Source of the DNA: Bradyrhizobium sp. B097
GTDB taxonomy: Bacteria > Pseudomonadota > Alphaproteobacteria > Rhizobiales > Xanthobacteraceae
Reading direction: 5' to 3'
Assembly (NCBI RefSeq): GCF_038957035.1
Contig: NZ_CP152412.1
Location: 1,608,501-1,672,500, forward strand
DNA length: 64,000 bases
The stretch's first letter is position 1. Every line of letters begins with the position of its first letter. The notes under the pieces are model-generated. The model had not been told where the DNA came from. It ran no database searches and worked only from the letters and a program-made list of their open reading frames with translations. Position numbers and translations under genes: made by a program. Below are positions 33,847-42,453 of this stretch, piece after piece.

Positions 33847-35742
33847 TCATTCCTCGCCGCGATCATACTGGTCCTGCTTGCCGCGAAGGGCGCGGTAGAT
33901 CGTATTGCGCGACACGCCGAGGCGGCGCGCGGTCTTGCTGATGTTGTTGCCGGTTTCCGCATACGCGCTCAGCACATGCGAGCGCTGAAGCTCATGCAGG
34001 TTGGCCTTTGCGCCGGCACCGACGGATTTGCCGGGCAGGCGCTCACTGGCTGAATGCGCAAGGACCGACTCGACGGATGTCTCGTCGATCAGATCTCCCG
34101 GCTCGACCAGCGACAACCGGGACAGGACGTTGCGCAACTCGCGGATATTCCCACCCCAATCCAGCTCGGCCAGGCGATCAATCGCGCCTTCCGTCAGATC
34201 CATCAAGGGATCGATCTTGTGGACCAAATGACGCGCGATCTCGGTGAAATCGGAACGTTCGCGTAAGGGAGGCAGCGTCACCTCAAGCGTGTTGAGGCGG
34301 AACAGCAAGTCGGACCGGAACCGGCCCTTTGCTATCGAGTCGTCGAGATTGGCGTTGGTGGCGGAGACCAGGAGCACGTCGACCTGGCGCTTGGTGCCGC
34401 CGACCGGGCGGACGGTCCAATCGTCGAGAAAGCGTAGCAGCACCGCCTGCAGCGTCACCGGCATGTCGCCGATCTCGTCGAGGAAGAGTGTGCCGCCATC
34501 CGCCTCCTTGAACAGCCCGGCGGCTCCGCCCTTCTTGGCCCCGGTAAACGCGCCTTCGGCATAGCCAAACAGCTCCGCCTCGATCAGGCTGTCGGGGAGC
34601 GCAGCGCAGTTGACCGGGACGAACGCCCCGGTCCGTCCACTGGCGACATGGGCATGGCGGGCGAGTTGCTCTTTGCCAGTCCCGGTCTCGCCGCGGATCA
34701 GGATCGGCATCTTGCGGAGCGCGGCCACTCCGACCCGCTGCACAACGGCTGCGATCGCCGGATCGGCCGAGACGAACTGTGTGGCGACCTTCGGCGTCGG
34801 CAGCCGCGGGCGCGAGATGGCTTGCATCATGGAGAACTGGCGTGCGTTCTCGATTGTTGCGACGAACTGGCTGCCGACCTCGTCCTCAAGACGCTGACGT
34901 TCCTTGCGCCGGCCTTCATCGACAAAGGCGCTGAACTTCGTGCGAAAGACATCGGCGAAGCGCCGGCCTGGCGAAGCCGGCAGGCCATGCAGCAGAACAC
35001 TCGCGGCCCGATTGGCCGCGAGGATCCTGCCCTCATTGTCGACCGCGAGCAGGCCCGCGCTCAGCGTGTGCAGATATTCGCCGCGATTGTGGAACGCGAT
35101 CAGGATATTGCCGCGGTGATGCTCGCGGAACAGGCCGTTCTCGATCTGGGTCGCGGCCATCGCGACCAGCGCCTGGGTGTGTGCCTGCCGCGACATACAG
35201 TCCGATGATGCATCCAGTATGCCGGCCAGCTCGCCGTCGGGCGCGAAGATCGGAGCCGCGATGCAGGTGAGATTGTTGTAGCGGGCGAAGAAGTGTTCGC
35301 CGCCGTGAACGACGATGGCCCGCTTCAGATACGCCGCCGTGCCGAGGCCGTTGGTGCCGCAAATGGCCTCGGTCCAGACGGTGCCGGGCCGGATGCTCGC
35401 CGCGTTCGAGGCATCGCTGAAACTGGAGTCGGAGATGATGTCGAGCAGCAGGCCGTCGGCGTTCGCAAAGGCGATCATGAAATTGGAGCCGGCAATCTGC
35501 TGATGCAACGTGTGCATCTCCGCAAGCGCGAGGCCGCGAATCAGTGAGCAGCGCTGCTGCTCCTGACGCAGCGTTGCAGGGCTTACGAACTCGGGCGACG
35601 GAGGGCGCAAGGTGTCGAGCCCGAGCGAAATGCAGCGCATCCAGCTGTCGTAGATATCGGCTGACAACAGCTCTGCCGGTGGCGCTCCACGCTGCTCGAG
35701 CGTCATCCAGGCGTTGTCCATGCGTCGGCCGGCAGTCAGCAT
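33847..35742 (-). CDS. AcoR/MimR-type sigma-54-dependent activator 1
   Basis: A 631-aa enhancer-binding protein. The N-terminal AcoR region has DSWMRCISLGLD, followed by a GAF sensor (SIRPGTVWTEAICGTNGLGT). The AAA+ domain spans about 320-550, with Walker A GETGTGKE, the sigma-54 contact loop GAFTGA, and Walker B GGTLFLDEIGDMP. A C-terminal Fis HTH follows (ISKTARRLGVSRNTIYRAL). It is divergent from adh-mim, whose promoter has a -24/-12 element and an inverted repeat, so it is the likely activator of the operon. In mycobacteria MimR does this job for mimABCD. Confidence 0.92.
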   Translation of the reverse strand: MLTAGRRMDNAWMTLEQRGAPPAELLSADIYDSWMRCISLGLDTLRPPSPEFVSPATLRQEQQRCSLIRGLALAEMHTLHQQIAGSNFMIAFANADGLLLDIISDSSFSDASNAASIRPGTVWTEAICGTNGLGTAAYLKRAIVVHGGEHFFARYNNLTCIAAPIFAPDGELAGILDASSDCMSRQAHTQALVAMAATQIENGLFREHHRGNILIAFHNRGEYLHTLSAGLLAVDNEGRILAANRAASVLLHGLPASPGRRFADVFRTKFSAFVDEGRRKERQRLEDEVGSQFVATIENARQFSMMQAISRPRLPTPKVATQFVSADPAIAAVVQRVGVAALRKMPILIRGETGTGKEQLARHAHVASGRTGAFVPVNCAALPDSLIEAELFGYAEGAFTGAKKGGAAGLFKEADGGTLFLDEIGDMPVTLQAVLLRFLDDWTVRPVGGTKRQVDVLLVSATNANLDDSIAKGRFRSDLLFRLNTLEVTLPPLRERSDFTEIARHLVHKIDPLMDLTEGAIDRLAELDWGGNIRELRNVLSRLSLVEPGDLIDETSVESVLAHSASERLPGKSVGAGAKANLHELQRSHVLSAYAETGNNISKTARRLGVSRNTIYRALRGKQDQYDRGEE

Positions 35743-35887
35743 CAGTGCTCCTCCCGGAGTCGCTGTTTGGCGATTTCCTCTTTCGTCGCGGCCCGTTCGG
35801 GTCGTTCGCGCGCGTGGCGCGGTTTTCGCGATGATAGATCAAACAATCGAAAATCCAAATTTCGCGCTGTTGCCGCCGTCGCCGCCA

Positions 35888-35908
35888 AAACTGTTCCGAC
35901 TCGGAACA
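35888..35908. promoter_or_regulatory. Perfect inverted repeat, candidate enhancer (UAS)
   Basis: Ten-base arms ACTGTTCCGA and TCGGAACAGT are separated by one base. It lies 87 bp upstream of the -24 element and between the activator gene and adh, where an enhancer for an AcoR-type protein is expected. Confidence 0.7.
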
Positions 35909-35994
35909 GTGCGTCGTGAAGTCTGCTCCGAGGCGGATCGGCGCGTGCACGCCCGCGATCGCGAGAACAATAGAAAGATCAGGCCGTTGTGCGC

Positions 35995-36011
35995 TTGGCA
36001 CAGGCCTTGCT
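35995..36011 (+). promoter_or_regulatory. Sigma-54 (-24/-12) promoter of the adh-mim operon
   Basis: TTGGCACAGGCCTTGCT fits the consensus TGGCAC-N5-TTGC exactly, with the GG and GC at the right spacing. It lies 67 bp before the adh ATG. No comparable element was found before mimA, so the whole cluster probably depends on it. Confidence 0.85.
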
Positions 36012-36078
36012 GACCTAGTCCGGCGGATCGCGATCGCTGCGATCGACGGAATAAAAAAATTTTGGGGAGGCTGATCAG

Positions 36079-37122
36079 ATGAAGGCTGCGGTGCTTCATG
36101 AGTTCGACGAGAAACTGACGGCCAAGGAGTTCGTCAAGTTCGAGGACGTGACTGATCCGAAGATCTCACGGCCGATGGACGTCATCGTCCGCATCGGCGG
36201 TGCGGGCGTTTGCCGTACCGACCTGCACATCGTCGAAGGCATCTGGCGTAGCAAGGTCGACGTCAAGCTTCCCTACATCATGGGGCACGAGAATGCGGGC
36301 TGGGTCGAGGCGATCGGGCCGGGGGTCGAGGGCGTCAAGGTCGGCGACAGCGTGATCTGCCATCCGCTGGTGACCAGCGGGCACTGTCTTGCATGCCGGC
36401 GCGGCAACGACATGCACGCGCTGGACAGTTCGTTTCCCGGCATCAATGCCAACGGCGGCTACGCGCAATATCTGCTGACGGGACAGCGCTCCCTCATCAA
36501 GCTGCCGAAGTCGCTGGCCCCGAAGGATGTCGCTCCATACACGGACGCCGGGCTGACCGCCTATCGCGCCGCGAAAAAAGCATCCCGTCATCTGCTGCCC
36601 GGCGAGTATGTCGCGGTGATCGGCGCCGGCGGATTGGGCCACATCGGTATCCAGGTTCTCGCAGCGCTGTGTGCGGCGGAAATCGTCGTGATCGATCGCG
36701 CGGACCAGTCGCTCGAGCTCGCCAAGAAGTGCGGCGCGCATCATGTCGTGAAGGCGGATGGCAACGAGGTCGAGGCCGTACTGGCGTTGACCGGCGGACG
36801 CGGCGCCGAGGCTGTGATCGACTTTGTCGGCGAGGGCGATGCGATCGCCAAGGGCCTGTCGATGACCGCGAACGGCGGCTACTACTACATCGTCGGCTAT
36901 GGCGGGAAGATCGACATCCCGACCATCGACATGATCACGTCGGAAAAGACCATCGTCGGCAACCTGGTCGGCACTTACGCGGAGCTGGTCGAGCTGATGG
37001 CGCTCGCCGACCGCGGCCTCGTCGAGCTCCATACCAAGGAATACCGGCTCAGCCAGGCCAATGACGCGCTTCATGATCTGCATCATGGGCGCATCCACGG
37101 CCGCGCCGTCCTGGTTCCGTAG
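36079..37122 (+). CDS. Zinc-type NAD(P)-dependent alcohol dehydrogenase
   Basis: A 347-aa MDR-family enzyme. Catalytic zinc ligands are expected in GVCRTDLHIVEG and MGHENAGWV, and the Rossmann motif GAGGLGHIGIQVL lies at about residue 178. The structural zinc loop is shortened (CLACRRGND), so fewer cysteines than usual are present. It would oxidise 2-propanol or acetol formed in propane metabolism. GGGGAGG lies upstream of the ATG. First gene of the sigma-54 operon. Confidence 0.9.
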   Translation: MKAAVLHEFDEKLTAKEFVKFEDVTDPKISRPMDVIVRIGGAGVCRTDLHIVEGIWRSKVDVKLPYIMGHENAGWVEAIGPGVEGVKVGDSVICHPLVTSGHCLACRRGNDMHALDSSFPGINANGGYAQYLLTGQRSLIKLPKSLAPKDVAPYTDAGLTAYRAAKKASRHLLPGEYVAVIGAGGLGHIGIQVLAALCAAEIVVIDRADQSLELAKKCGAHHVVKADGNEVEAVLALTGGRGAEAVIDFVGEGDAIAKGLSMTANGGYYYIVGYGGKIDIPTIDMITSEKTIVGNLVGTYAELVELMALADRGLVELHTKEYRLSQANDALHDLHHGRIHGRAVLVP

Positions 37123-37125
37123 TTC

Positions 37126-37551
37126 ATGCACCGCAAGATGTTCGCCTTCAGTCCGGATCATCGAACGAGAGTGGCGCGAGTGACCAACGACAGCCCGCGC
37201 GGGCCGCAGACCAGCACCGAGATGGCCACCGAATTGCGGCGCGCCCGCGATCGGATGCTCGCCCGCGACAGGGTGATCGACGAGATGGTCGAAAACAACG
37301 AGCGGCAGATCAAGAACGAGCACGCGCGGGGTGGCGCCGAGATCGAACTCGCATGCGCCCGGCGCGAAGCAGCACGCGCGGAGGCAGGAGCGGCAGCGAA
37401 TGCCGAACTGGATCGTGCGACCGCACACCTGGAAATGCTTCAGGAAGAACATCGGCGGCTGGTGGCCGAGCGCGAATGGCTCAACACTTCTTTGCTTGAG
37501 ATCGACAACGGCCCGTCGACCGACGAGCACCAGCGGTCGGGCCACGCATGA
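37126..37551 (+). CDS. Coiled-coil hypothetical protein in the mim operon
   Basis: Up to 141 aa, very rich in Glu, Arg and Ala. Long heptad-like helices run from TEMATELRRARDRMLARDRV through NERQIKNEHARGGAEIELAC to ATAHLEMLQEEHRRLVAERE. No catalytic motif, signal or membrane segment. It begins 3 nt after adh; a GTG at codon 18 is an alternative start. Its end overlaps an ATG (ATGA). Encoded between the dehydrogenase and the oxygenase, it may act as a scaffold or adaptor, but this is inference from position only. Confidence 0.7.
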   Translation: MHRKMFAFSPDHRTRVARVTNDSPRGPQTSTEMATELRRARDRMLARDRVIDEMVENNERQIKNEHARGGAEIELACARREAARAEAGAAANAELDRATAHLEMLQEEHRRLVAEREWLNTSLLEIDNGPSTDEHQRSGHA

Positions 37552-37574
37552 CGGGCAACAACGAGGGAACGAAC

Positions 37575-37820
37575 ATGATTGCATCAGAAGAAGCCGGACG
37601 TACGCCGTCTCCGCAAGCGGAAATGAGCGATGAAAGCAAGTCGAAGGACGTCTTCTTCGTTCAGCTCGCCGAACTCGCCGAGGCGATGATCGCGGCGCAC
37701 GGCAAGGATTTCGCGATCGGTGCGCTGGTCCTGTCGGCGAAATTCGTCGCCGAAGGCAAGCCCCTCATCAAACGCGCCGACGGAAGCGACACGTCCGCCG
37801 GCGTCGAGAAGCCGAACTGA
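37575..37820 (+). CDS. Small hypothetical protein before mimA
   Basis: An 81-aa protein starting MIASEEAGRTPSPQAEMSDE, a disordered-looking acidic head, followed by VFFVQLAELAEAMIAAHGKD and FAIGALVLSAKFVAEGKPLI, two amphipathic helices. The ATG at 37575 has GAGGGAAC upstream; an alternative ATG (37548) overlaps the preceding stop. No recognised family. Operon position suggests a role in oxygenase expression or activity. Confidence 0.7.
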   Translation: MIASEEAGRTPSPQAEMSDESKSKDVFFVQLAELAEAMIAAHGKDFAIGALVLSAKFVAEGKPLIKRADGSDTSAGVEKPN

Positions 37821-37970
37821 CGTAGGACGACGAGATAGCAGATCAGGAATCGATTTAACGGAATCAAAGTGAGTTTTGCAGCCGAGAATTTCAACACCGA
37901 GATCCAGGTGTTCTGACCTGGGACCAACGCGAGAAACGCCGAGACAACGCAACGTTCAAAGGAGCTGGAA

Positions 37971-39641
37971 ATGACTGCAAGTTTGACGCTGAACAAGATA
38001 ACCGCGCAGAAGGGCATCAGCATCGCTGAAGCGGCCAACCGCGTCGCGGACCTCGGCTGGACGCCGAGCTACGTGCAGGAGGCGATGACCTTCCCGACCG
38101 ACTACAAGATCTCGAAGACGCCGCGTGACCCGATGAAGCAGGTCCTGCGGTCGTACTTCCCGATGCAGGAGGAAAAGGACAACCGCGTCTACGGTGCGCT
38201 CGATGCGGCGTTGCGCGGCGACATGTTCCGTAACGTCGAGCCGCGATGGGTCGAGTGGATGAAGCTGTTCCTGGCGATCATCCCGTTCCCGGAGATCTCG
38301 GCGGCACGCTCGATGGCGATGGTCGGACGGCTCGCACCCGGCGAGGAACTGCGCACCGGTTTCACCATGCAGATGGTCGACGAGTTCCGCCACTCGACGA
38401 TCCAGATGAACCTCAAGAAGTGGTACATGGAGAACTATATCGATCCTGCGGGGTTCGACATTACGGAAGCCGCGTTCGGCAAGTGTTACGCGACCACGAT
38501 CGGCCGCCAGTTCGCCGAGGGCTTCCTGACCGGTGACGCCATCACCGCGGCGAACGTCTACCTGACCGTCGTCGCCGAAACGGCCTTCACCAATACCTTG
38601 TTCGTGGCGATGCCGTCGGAAGCCGCGCGCAACGGCGACTACGCGCTGCCGACCGTGTTTCTGTCGGTCCAGTCGGATGAATCCCGTCACATCGGCAACG
38701 GTCACTCGATGCTGATGGCCATGATCAACGATCCGACGAACCATCAGCTGCTCGAGCGCGACCTCAAATACGCCTTCTGGCAGAATCACGCGATCGTCGA
38801 CGCCGCGATCGGGACATTCATCGAGTACGGCACGACCAACCGCGACAAGAACAAGGAGTCCTACGCCGAGCTCTGGCATCGCTGGATCTACGAGGACTAC
38901 TACCGGACCTACATGCTGCCGCTTGAGAAGTACGGCATCAAGATCCATCACGACGACGTCGCCGCTGCCTGGGATCGCATCGTCAAGAAGAATTACGTCC
39001 ACAAAACCGCGCAATTCTTCACGGTCGGCTGGTCGGTGAACTTCTGGCGCATCGAGGCCCAGACCGAAAAGGACTTCGAGTGGTTCGAGCACAAGTATCC
39101 GGGCTGGTACGCCGAATTCGGCGACTTCTGGAAGTGGCACGCCAAGCTCAGCGTGCCCGGCGAGACCAACATCCTCTTCAACAGCGAGGTGGGCTATGCG
39201 TACCCGCACCGGTGCTGGAGCTGCATGGTGCCGTGCCTGATCCGCGAGGACTTCGTCTGCGACGAGGTCGACGGCAAGATCTATACCTACTGCTCCGAAG
39301 GTTGCCGCTGGACCCACAAGGTGGCGTTCGCCGCCGAATATGAGGGCCGGGCGACGCCGGCGATGGGCCGCTTCAGCGGTCGTCGTGAATGGGAAGACTG
39401 CTATCACGGCTGGGATGTCGCCGACGCGATCAAGGATCTCGGCTTTGTCCGACCCGACGGCAAGACCATGATCGCACAGCCGCATCTGCGCTTCGACACC
39501 AAGGACATGTGGACGCTCGATCACGTGCGCGGACACACGCTTGGCAGCCCGTTGCGCGGTTTCAGGGCGCTGTCGCCCGCCGAACGCGAGGTCGCGACGG
39601 CCGAGTACCGCAAGGGCTTCAAGATCAACCCCTGCAACTAG
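37971..39641 (+). CDS. mimA: Propane/acetone-type monooxygenase large subunit
   Basis: A 556-aa soluble diiron monooxygenase alpha subunit, matching MimA/PrmA. The two EXXH pairs and outer glutamates are visible: Glu108, Glu138-x-x-His141 (DEFRH), Glu203 and Glu237-x-x-His240 (DESRH). The C-terminal half has a Cys-rich stretch with HRCWSCMVPC and YCSEGC, which may bind metal. In mycobacteria this enzyme oxidises propane at C2, acetone and phenol. AAGGAG precedes the ATG. The substrate here is inferred. Confidence 0.93.
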   Translation: MTASLTLNKITAQKGISIAEAANRVADLGWTPSYVQEAMTFPTDYKISKTPRDPMKQVLRSYFPMQEEKDNRVYGALDAALRGDMFRNVEPRWVEWMKLFLAIIPFPEISAARSMAMVGRLAPGEELRTGFTMQMVDEFRHSTIQMNLKKWYMENYIDPAGFDITEAAFGKCYATTIGRQFAEGFLTGDAITAANVYLTVVAETAFTNTLFVAMPSEAARNGDYALPTVFLSVQSDESRHIGNGHSMLMAMINDPTNHQLLERDLKYAFWQNHAIVDAAIGTFIEYGTTNRDKNKESYAELWHRWIYEDYYRTYMLPLEKYGIKIHHDDVAAAWDRIVKKNYVHKTAQFFTVGWSVNFWRIEAQTEKDFEWFEHKYPGWYAEFGDFWKWHAKLSVPGETNILFNSEVGYAYPHRCWSCMVPCLIREDFVCDEVDGKIYTYCSEGCRWTHKVAFAAEYEGRATPAMGRFSGRREWEDCYHGWDVADAIKDLGFVRPDGKTMIAQPHLRFDTKDMWTLDHVRGHTLGSPLRGFRALSPAEREVATAEYRKGFKINPCN

Positions 39642-39654
39642 TTGATGACGACGG

Positions 39655-39679
39655 GAGGGGCCGCCTTCGGTGGCCCCTC
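39655..39679 (+). terminator. GC-rich hairpin between mimA and mimB
   Basis: GAGGGGCC-x-CC and GG-x-GGCCCCTC arms close on a TTC loop. In mid-operon it may attenuate transcription or protect the mimA mRNA end, lowering reductase relative to hydroxylase. Confidence 0.55.
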
Positions 39680-39741
39680 TTGCCGGACCGGCAAGAACGG
39701 CTTGCCGGATCGGTTCATTCAATTGCGGGACGAAGGCGGGG

Positions 39742-40779
39742 ATGATGACGGACGTGCACAAAGTTCGTTTCGAGCCGGTGGGCATCGAGATGGAAGTGGA
39801 AGAGGGCGAGACCGTCCTTGACGCGGCGTTCCGCCAGGGCATCTCGTTGATGCACGGCTGCAAGGAAGGCCAATGCGGCAGCTGCAAATCGAAGCTGGTC
39901 GACGGCGACATCGAGCTGCTGAAATATTCGACCTTCGCGCTGCCGGACTACGAGAGCGAGACTGGCCACGTCCTGCTGTGTCGGACGCACGTCTACAGCG
40001 ATATCAGCGTCGAACTGCTCAACTACGATGAGGATCTGCTAAGCCGCTCGATCGCGGTCAAGGCGTTTGCCGGCCGCGTTGCGGGGATCACGGTGCTGAC
40101 ATCCGATATCCGCTTGCTTGAGGTCGAGATCGAAAGGCCGATGAAGTTCTGGGCCGGCCAATACGTCGATCTGACACTACAGGATGGCTCGATCACCCGC
40201 GCCTTCTCGATGGCGAACCCTCCGGGTGATGGCAGCAATCTTCGCTTCATCATCAAGAAGTATCCGAATGGGGCGTTCTCGTCGCAGCTCGACGGCAAGT
40301 TGGCCGTCGGCGACGCCGTGACTGCCAAGGGGCCGTACGGCACCTGCTTCCGGCGCGAGGAACGACCAGGGCCGATGCTGCTGATCGGTGGTGGTTCCGG
40401 GATGTCGCCGCTGTGGTCGATTCTGGCCGACCATATCGGCAGCGGAGAGCAGAGGCCGGTCCGGTTCTTCTACGGCGCGCGCACGCGCACCGACTTGTTT
40501 TACCTCGATGAGATCGCAGCGATCGCGGCGCGGCTCGAGGACTTCAAGTTCGTGCCGGCGCTGTCGCATGCCGAAGCGGGCGACGGCTGGGACGGTGAAA
40601 CCGGGCTGATTCACGAGGTCGTGCTGCGCCATCTGCGCGAGGAGAAATTGAGTGGCGCCATCGATGCCTACGCGTGCGGGCCGACGCCGATGATCGACGC
40701 CGTATTGCCCGTCCTGCAAATGAACGGCGTCGAGCCGGAGCACATCTATTTCGACAAGTTTACGCCGGCGGTGCGATGA
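39742..40779 (+). CDS. mimB: Monooxygenase NADH reductase
   Basis: A 345-aa reductase. The N-terminal plant-type 2Fe-2S ferredoxin domain has Cys40, 45, 48 and 80 (MHGCKEGQCGSC and LLC). The FAD domain follows (RAFSMANPP, GPYGTCF) and an NAD domain ends the protein (LLIGGGSGMSPLWSIL, YACGPTPMID). It passes electrons from NADH to the MimA diiron centre. ATG at 39742 or 39745. Start follows the hairpin. Confidence 0.93.
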   Translation: MMTDVHKVRFEPVGIEMEVEEGETVLDAAFRQGISLMHGCKEGQCGSCKSKLVDGDIELLKYSTFALPDYESETGHVLLCRTHVYSDISVELLNYDEDLLSRSIAVKAFAGRVAGITVLTSDIRLLEVEIERPMKFWAGQYVDLTLQDGSITRAFSMANPPGDGSNLRFIIKKYPNGAFSSQLDGKLAVGDAVTAKGPYGTCFRREERPGPMLLIGGGSGMSPLWSILADHIGSGEQRPVRFFYGARTRTDLFYLDEIAAIAARLEDFKFVPALSHAEAGDGWDGETGLIHEVVLRHLREEKLSGAIDAYACGPTPMIDAVLPVLQMNGVEPEHIYFDKFTPAVR

Positions 40780-40828
40780 CGGCGTTCAAAGGTTCGTCGC
40801 AGAACAGAATGGCAAAAGGGAGTGAACG

Positions 40829-41935
40829 ATGAGTGCACAGACGAGCAGCGCAACGGCAGCGGCCAAGCCCGCAGCAGCCGTCAAATCCGGTGCCGCGGGA
40901 GCCGCGGTCTTTCCGGGCTCCGACAGCCGCAAGTACAACTACTTCGAACCCAAAGGCCGCAAGGCGACCCACTACGAGGACATGACGGTCGACGTGCAGC
41001 CGGATCCAGAGCGATACCTGCTGCAGGACTGGATCATCTCCTTCCCGGACGGAACGCCGACCTATTCCAAGGACTGGACGGCGGCCAAGAGCTCGAACTG
41101 GCACAAATTCCGCGCCGTCGACCAGGAGTGGGAGCGAACCCATTACCAGCGCCAGTCGACGATCTGCGGCATGGTGCAGAACACCATCGAGAACGGCCGG
41201 AAATCAGGTGCGCCGACCCGCTTCGATCCCGCCTGGGTGAAGATCCTGCAGAACCACCTTGGCGCCTACAAGCACGCCGAATTCGGTCTCGGCACCTCGA
41301 CCATGCAGGCGCAGCGTTACGGCTACACCCAGATGGTCAACAATGCGATCCTGACCAACTCGTCCTACAAGTTGCGGTTCGCGCAGGACATCACGCTCTA
41401 TCTGAGCGAGATCGGTCTCGACCTCTCCGCCTTCGACATTGCTGCCGGGAAGAAGCACTGGCTGGAGGACCCGATCTGGCAAGGCGTGCGCAAGTCGGTC
41501 GAATCGGTGATGGGTTCGAACGACTATCTCGAACAGTACTTTGCAACGAACGTGGTGTTCGAGCCGCTGATCGGCGAACTGTTCCGCTCCGGCTTCCTGA
41601 TGCAGGCGGCCTCTGCACAGAACGATTTCATCACGCCGGCGGTCGTCTCCGCCGCGGAGGCCGACTACGAGCGCAACCTCGCCAACTCTGTCGAGCTGTT
41701 CCACATTCTCGGCACGGATCCTACCTACGCGGCGCAGAACCTTGCGCTGTTCAACAAGTGGCTGGTCAAGCATGCCGACCTGGCGCTCGACGCCGCCAAC
41801 CATCTGCAACCGATCTGGTCGCAGCCGCGTGTCAAGGTCGCTGCGTTCGCCGATGCCTTGGCACACGCGAAAAACCGGATCAAGGGCATCGCCGCCGAGC
41901 TTGGTCTGACGGTTCCGGCAAATCTCACATCCTGA
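40829..41935 (+). CDS. mimC: Monooxygenase small hydroxylase subunit
   Basis: A 368-aa beta subunit of the hydroxylase, with an Ala-rich start, then RKYNYFEPKGRKATHYEDMT and YLLQDWIISFPDGTP, and a helical body. It lacks the EXXH diiron pairs, as expected for beta subunits, which are structural. Lies 49 nt after mimB. Confidence 0.92.
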   Translation: MSAQTSSATAAAKPAAAVKSGAAGAAVFPGSDSRKYNYFEPKGRKATHYEDMTVDVQPDPERYLLQDWIISFPDGTPTYSKDWTAAKSSNWHKFRAVDQEWERTHYQRQSTICGMVQNTIENGRKSGAPTRFDPAWVKILQNHLGAYKHAEFGLGTSTMQAQRYGYTQMVNNAILTNSSYKLRFAQDITLYLSEIGLDLSAFDIAAGKKHWLEDPIWQGVRKSVESVMGSNDYLEQYFATNVVFEPLIGELFRSGFLMQAASAQNDFITPAVVSAAEADYERNLANSVELFHILGTDPTYAAQNLALFNKWLVKHADLALDAANHLQPIWSQPRVKVAAFADALAHAKNRIKGIAAELGLTVPANLTS

Positions 41936-41982
41936 CCGGCACCGCTTCACCTCCGTCACAACAAAAGCTTCAGGAGACCGAC

Positions 41983-42339
41983 ATGCTGCACGAGAATGAC
42001 AACATCTTCAAATCGATGAAGGACATCACGTTCGAGGACACGGTGTCGCATCAATGTGGCGTCACCATGAATGACAGCGTCGAGGCGCGCGCCATCGCCG
42101 AGGTGATGAGCCGGCATGACCATATCAAGGTGACCTACATGCCCGCGATGATCCGCATCGACGGCGTCGGCAAGATGGAGTTCAAGATGGACGAGATTTC
42201 GGAGGAGCTGGGGCGGGTGATGACCCCGCATCTCTTCGAGATCTCGACCTCCACGCACTACGGCCGGATGGTCATGATCGACGACAACACCGTCATGTTG
42301 TTCGGCGACATGAACGAGATGATGAAATACATCGTCTGA
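41983..42339 (+). CDS. mimD: Monooxygenase coupling (effector) protein
   Basis: A 118-aa MmoB/DmpM-type regulator with HQCGVTMNDSVEARAIAEVM, ITYMPAMIRIDGV-like core and a Met-rich end (MVMIDDNTVMLFGDMNEMMK). Such proteins bind the hydroxylase and control O2 and substrate access. CAGGAG lies 9 nt before the ATG. Confidence 0.92.
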   Translation: MLHENDNIFKSMKDITFEDTVSHQCGVTMNDSVEARAIAEVMSRHDHIKVTYMPAMIRIDGVGKMEFKMDEISEELGRVMTPHLFEISTSTHYGRMVMIDDNTVMLFGDMNEMMKYIV

Positions 42340-42453
42340 CGACCGCTCGTGAACGAGCCCCGGCCGGCGCGACACCGGCCGGGTGCAATCGACGACATCA
42401 ATCGCACGCTTTCAGAACGGCACGCAATCCAGCGGGGATCAGGGAGAAACGTC

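Noticed and set aside
37956..39911. 651-codon open frame antisense to mimA
   Set aside because: Shadow of a high-GC gene; composition is typical of antisense translation and it crosses gene borders.
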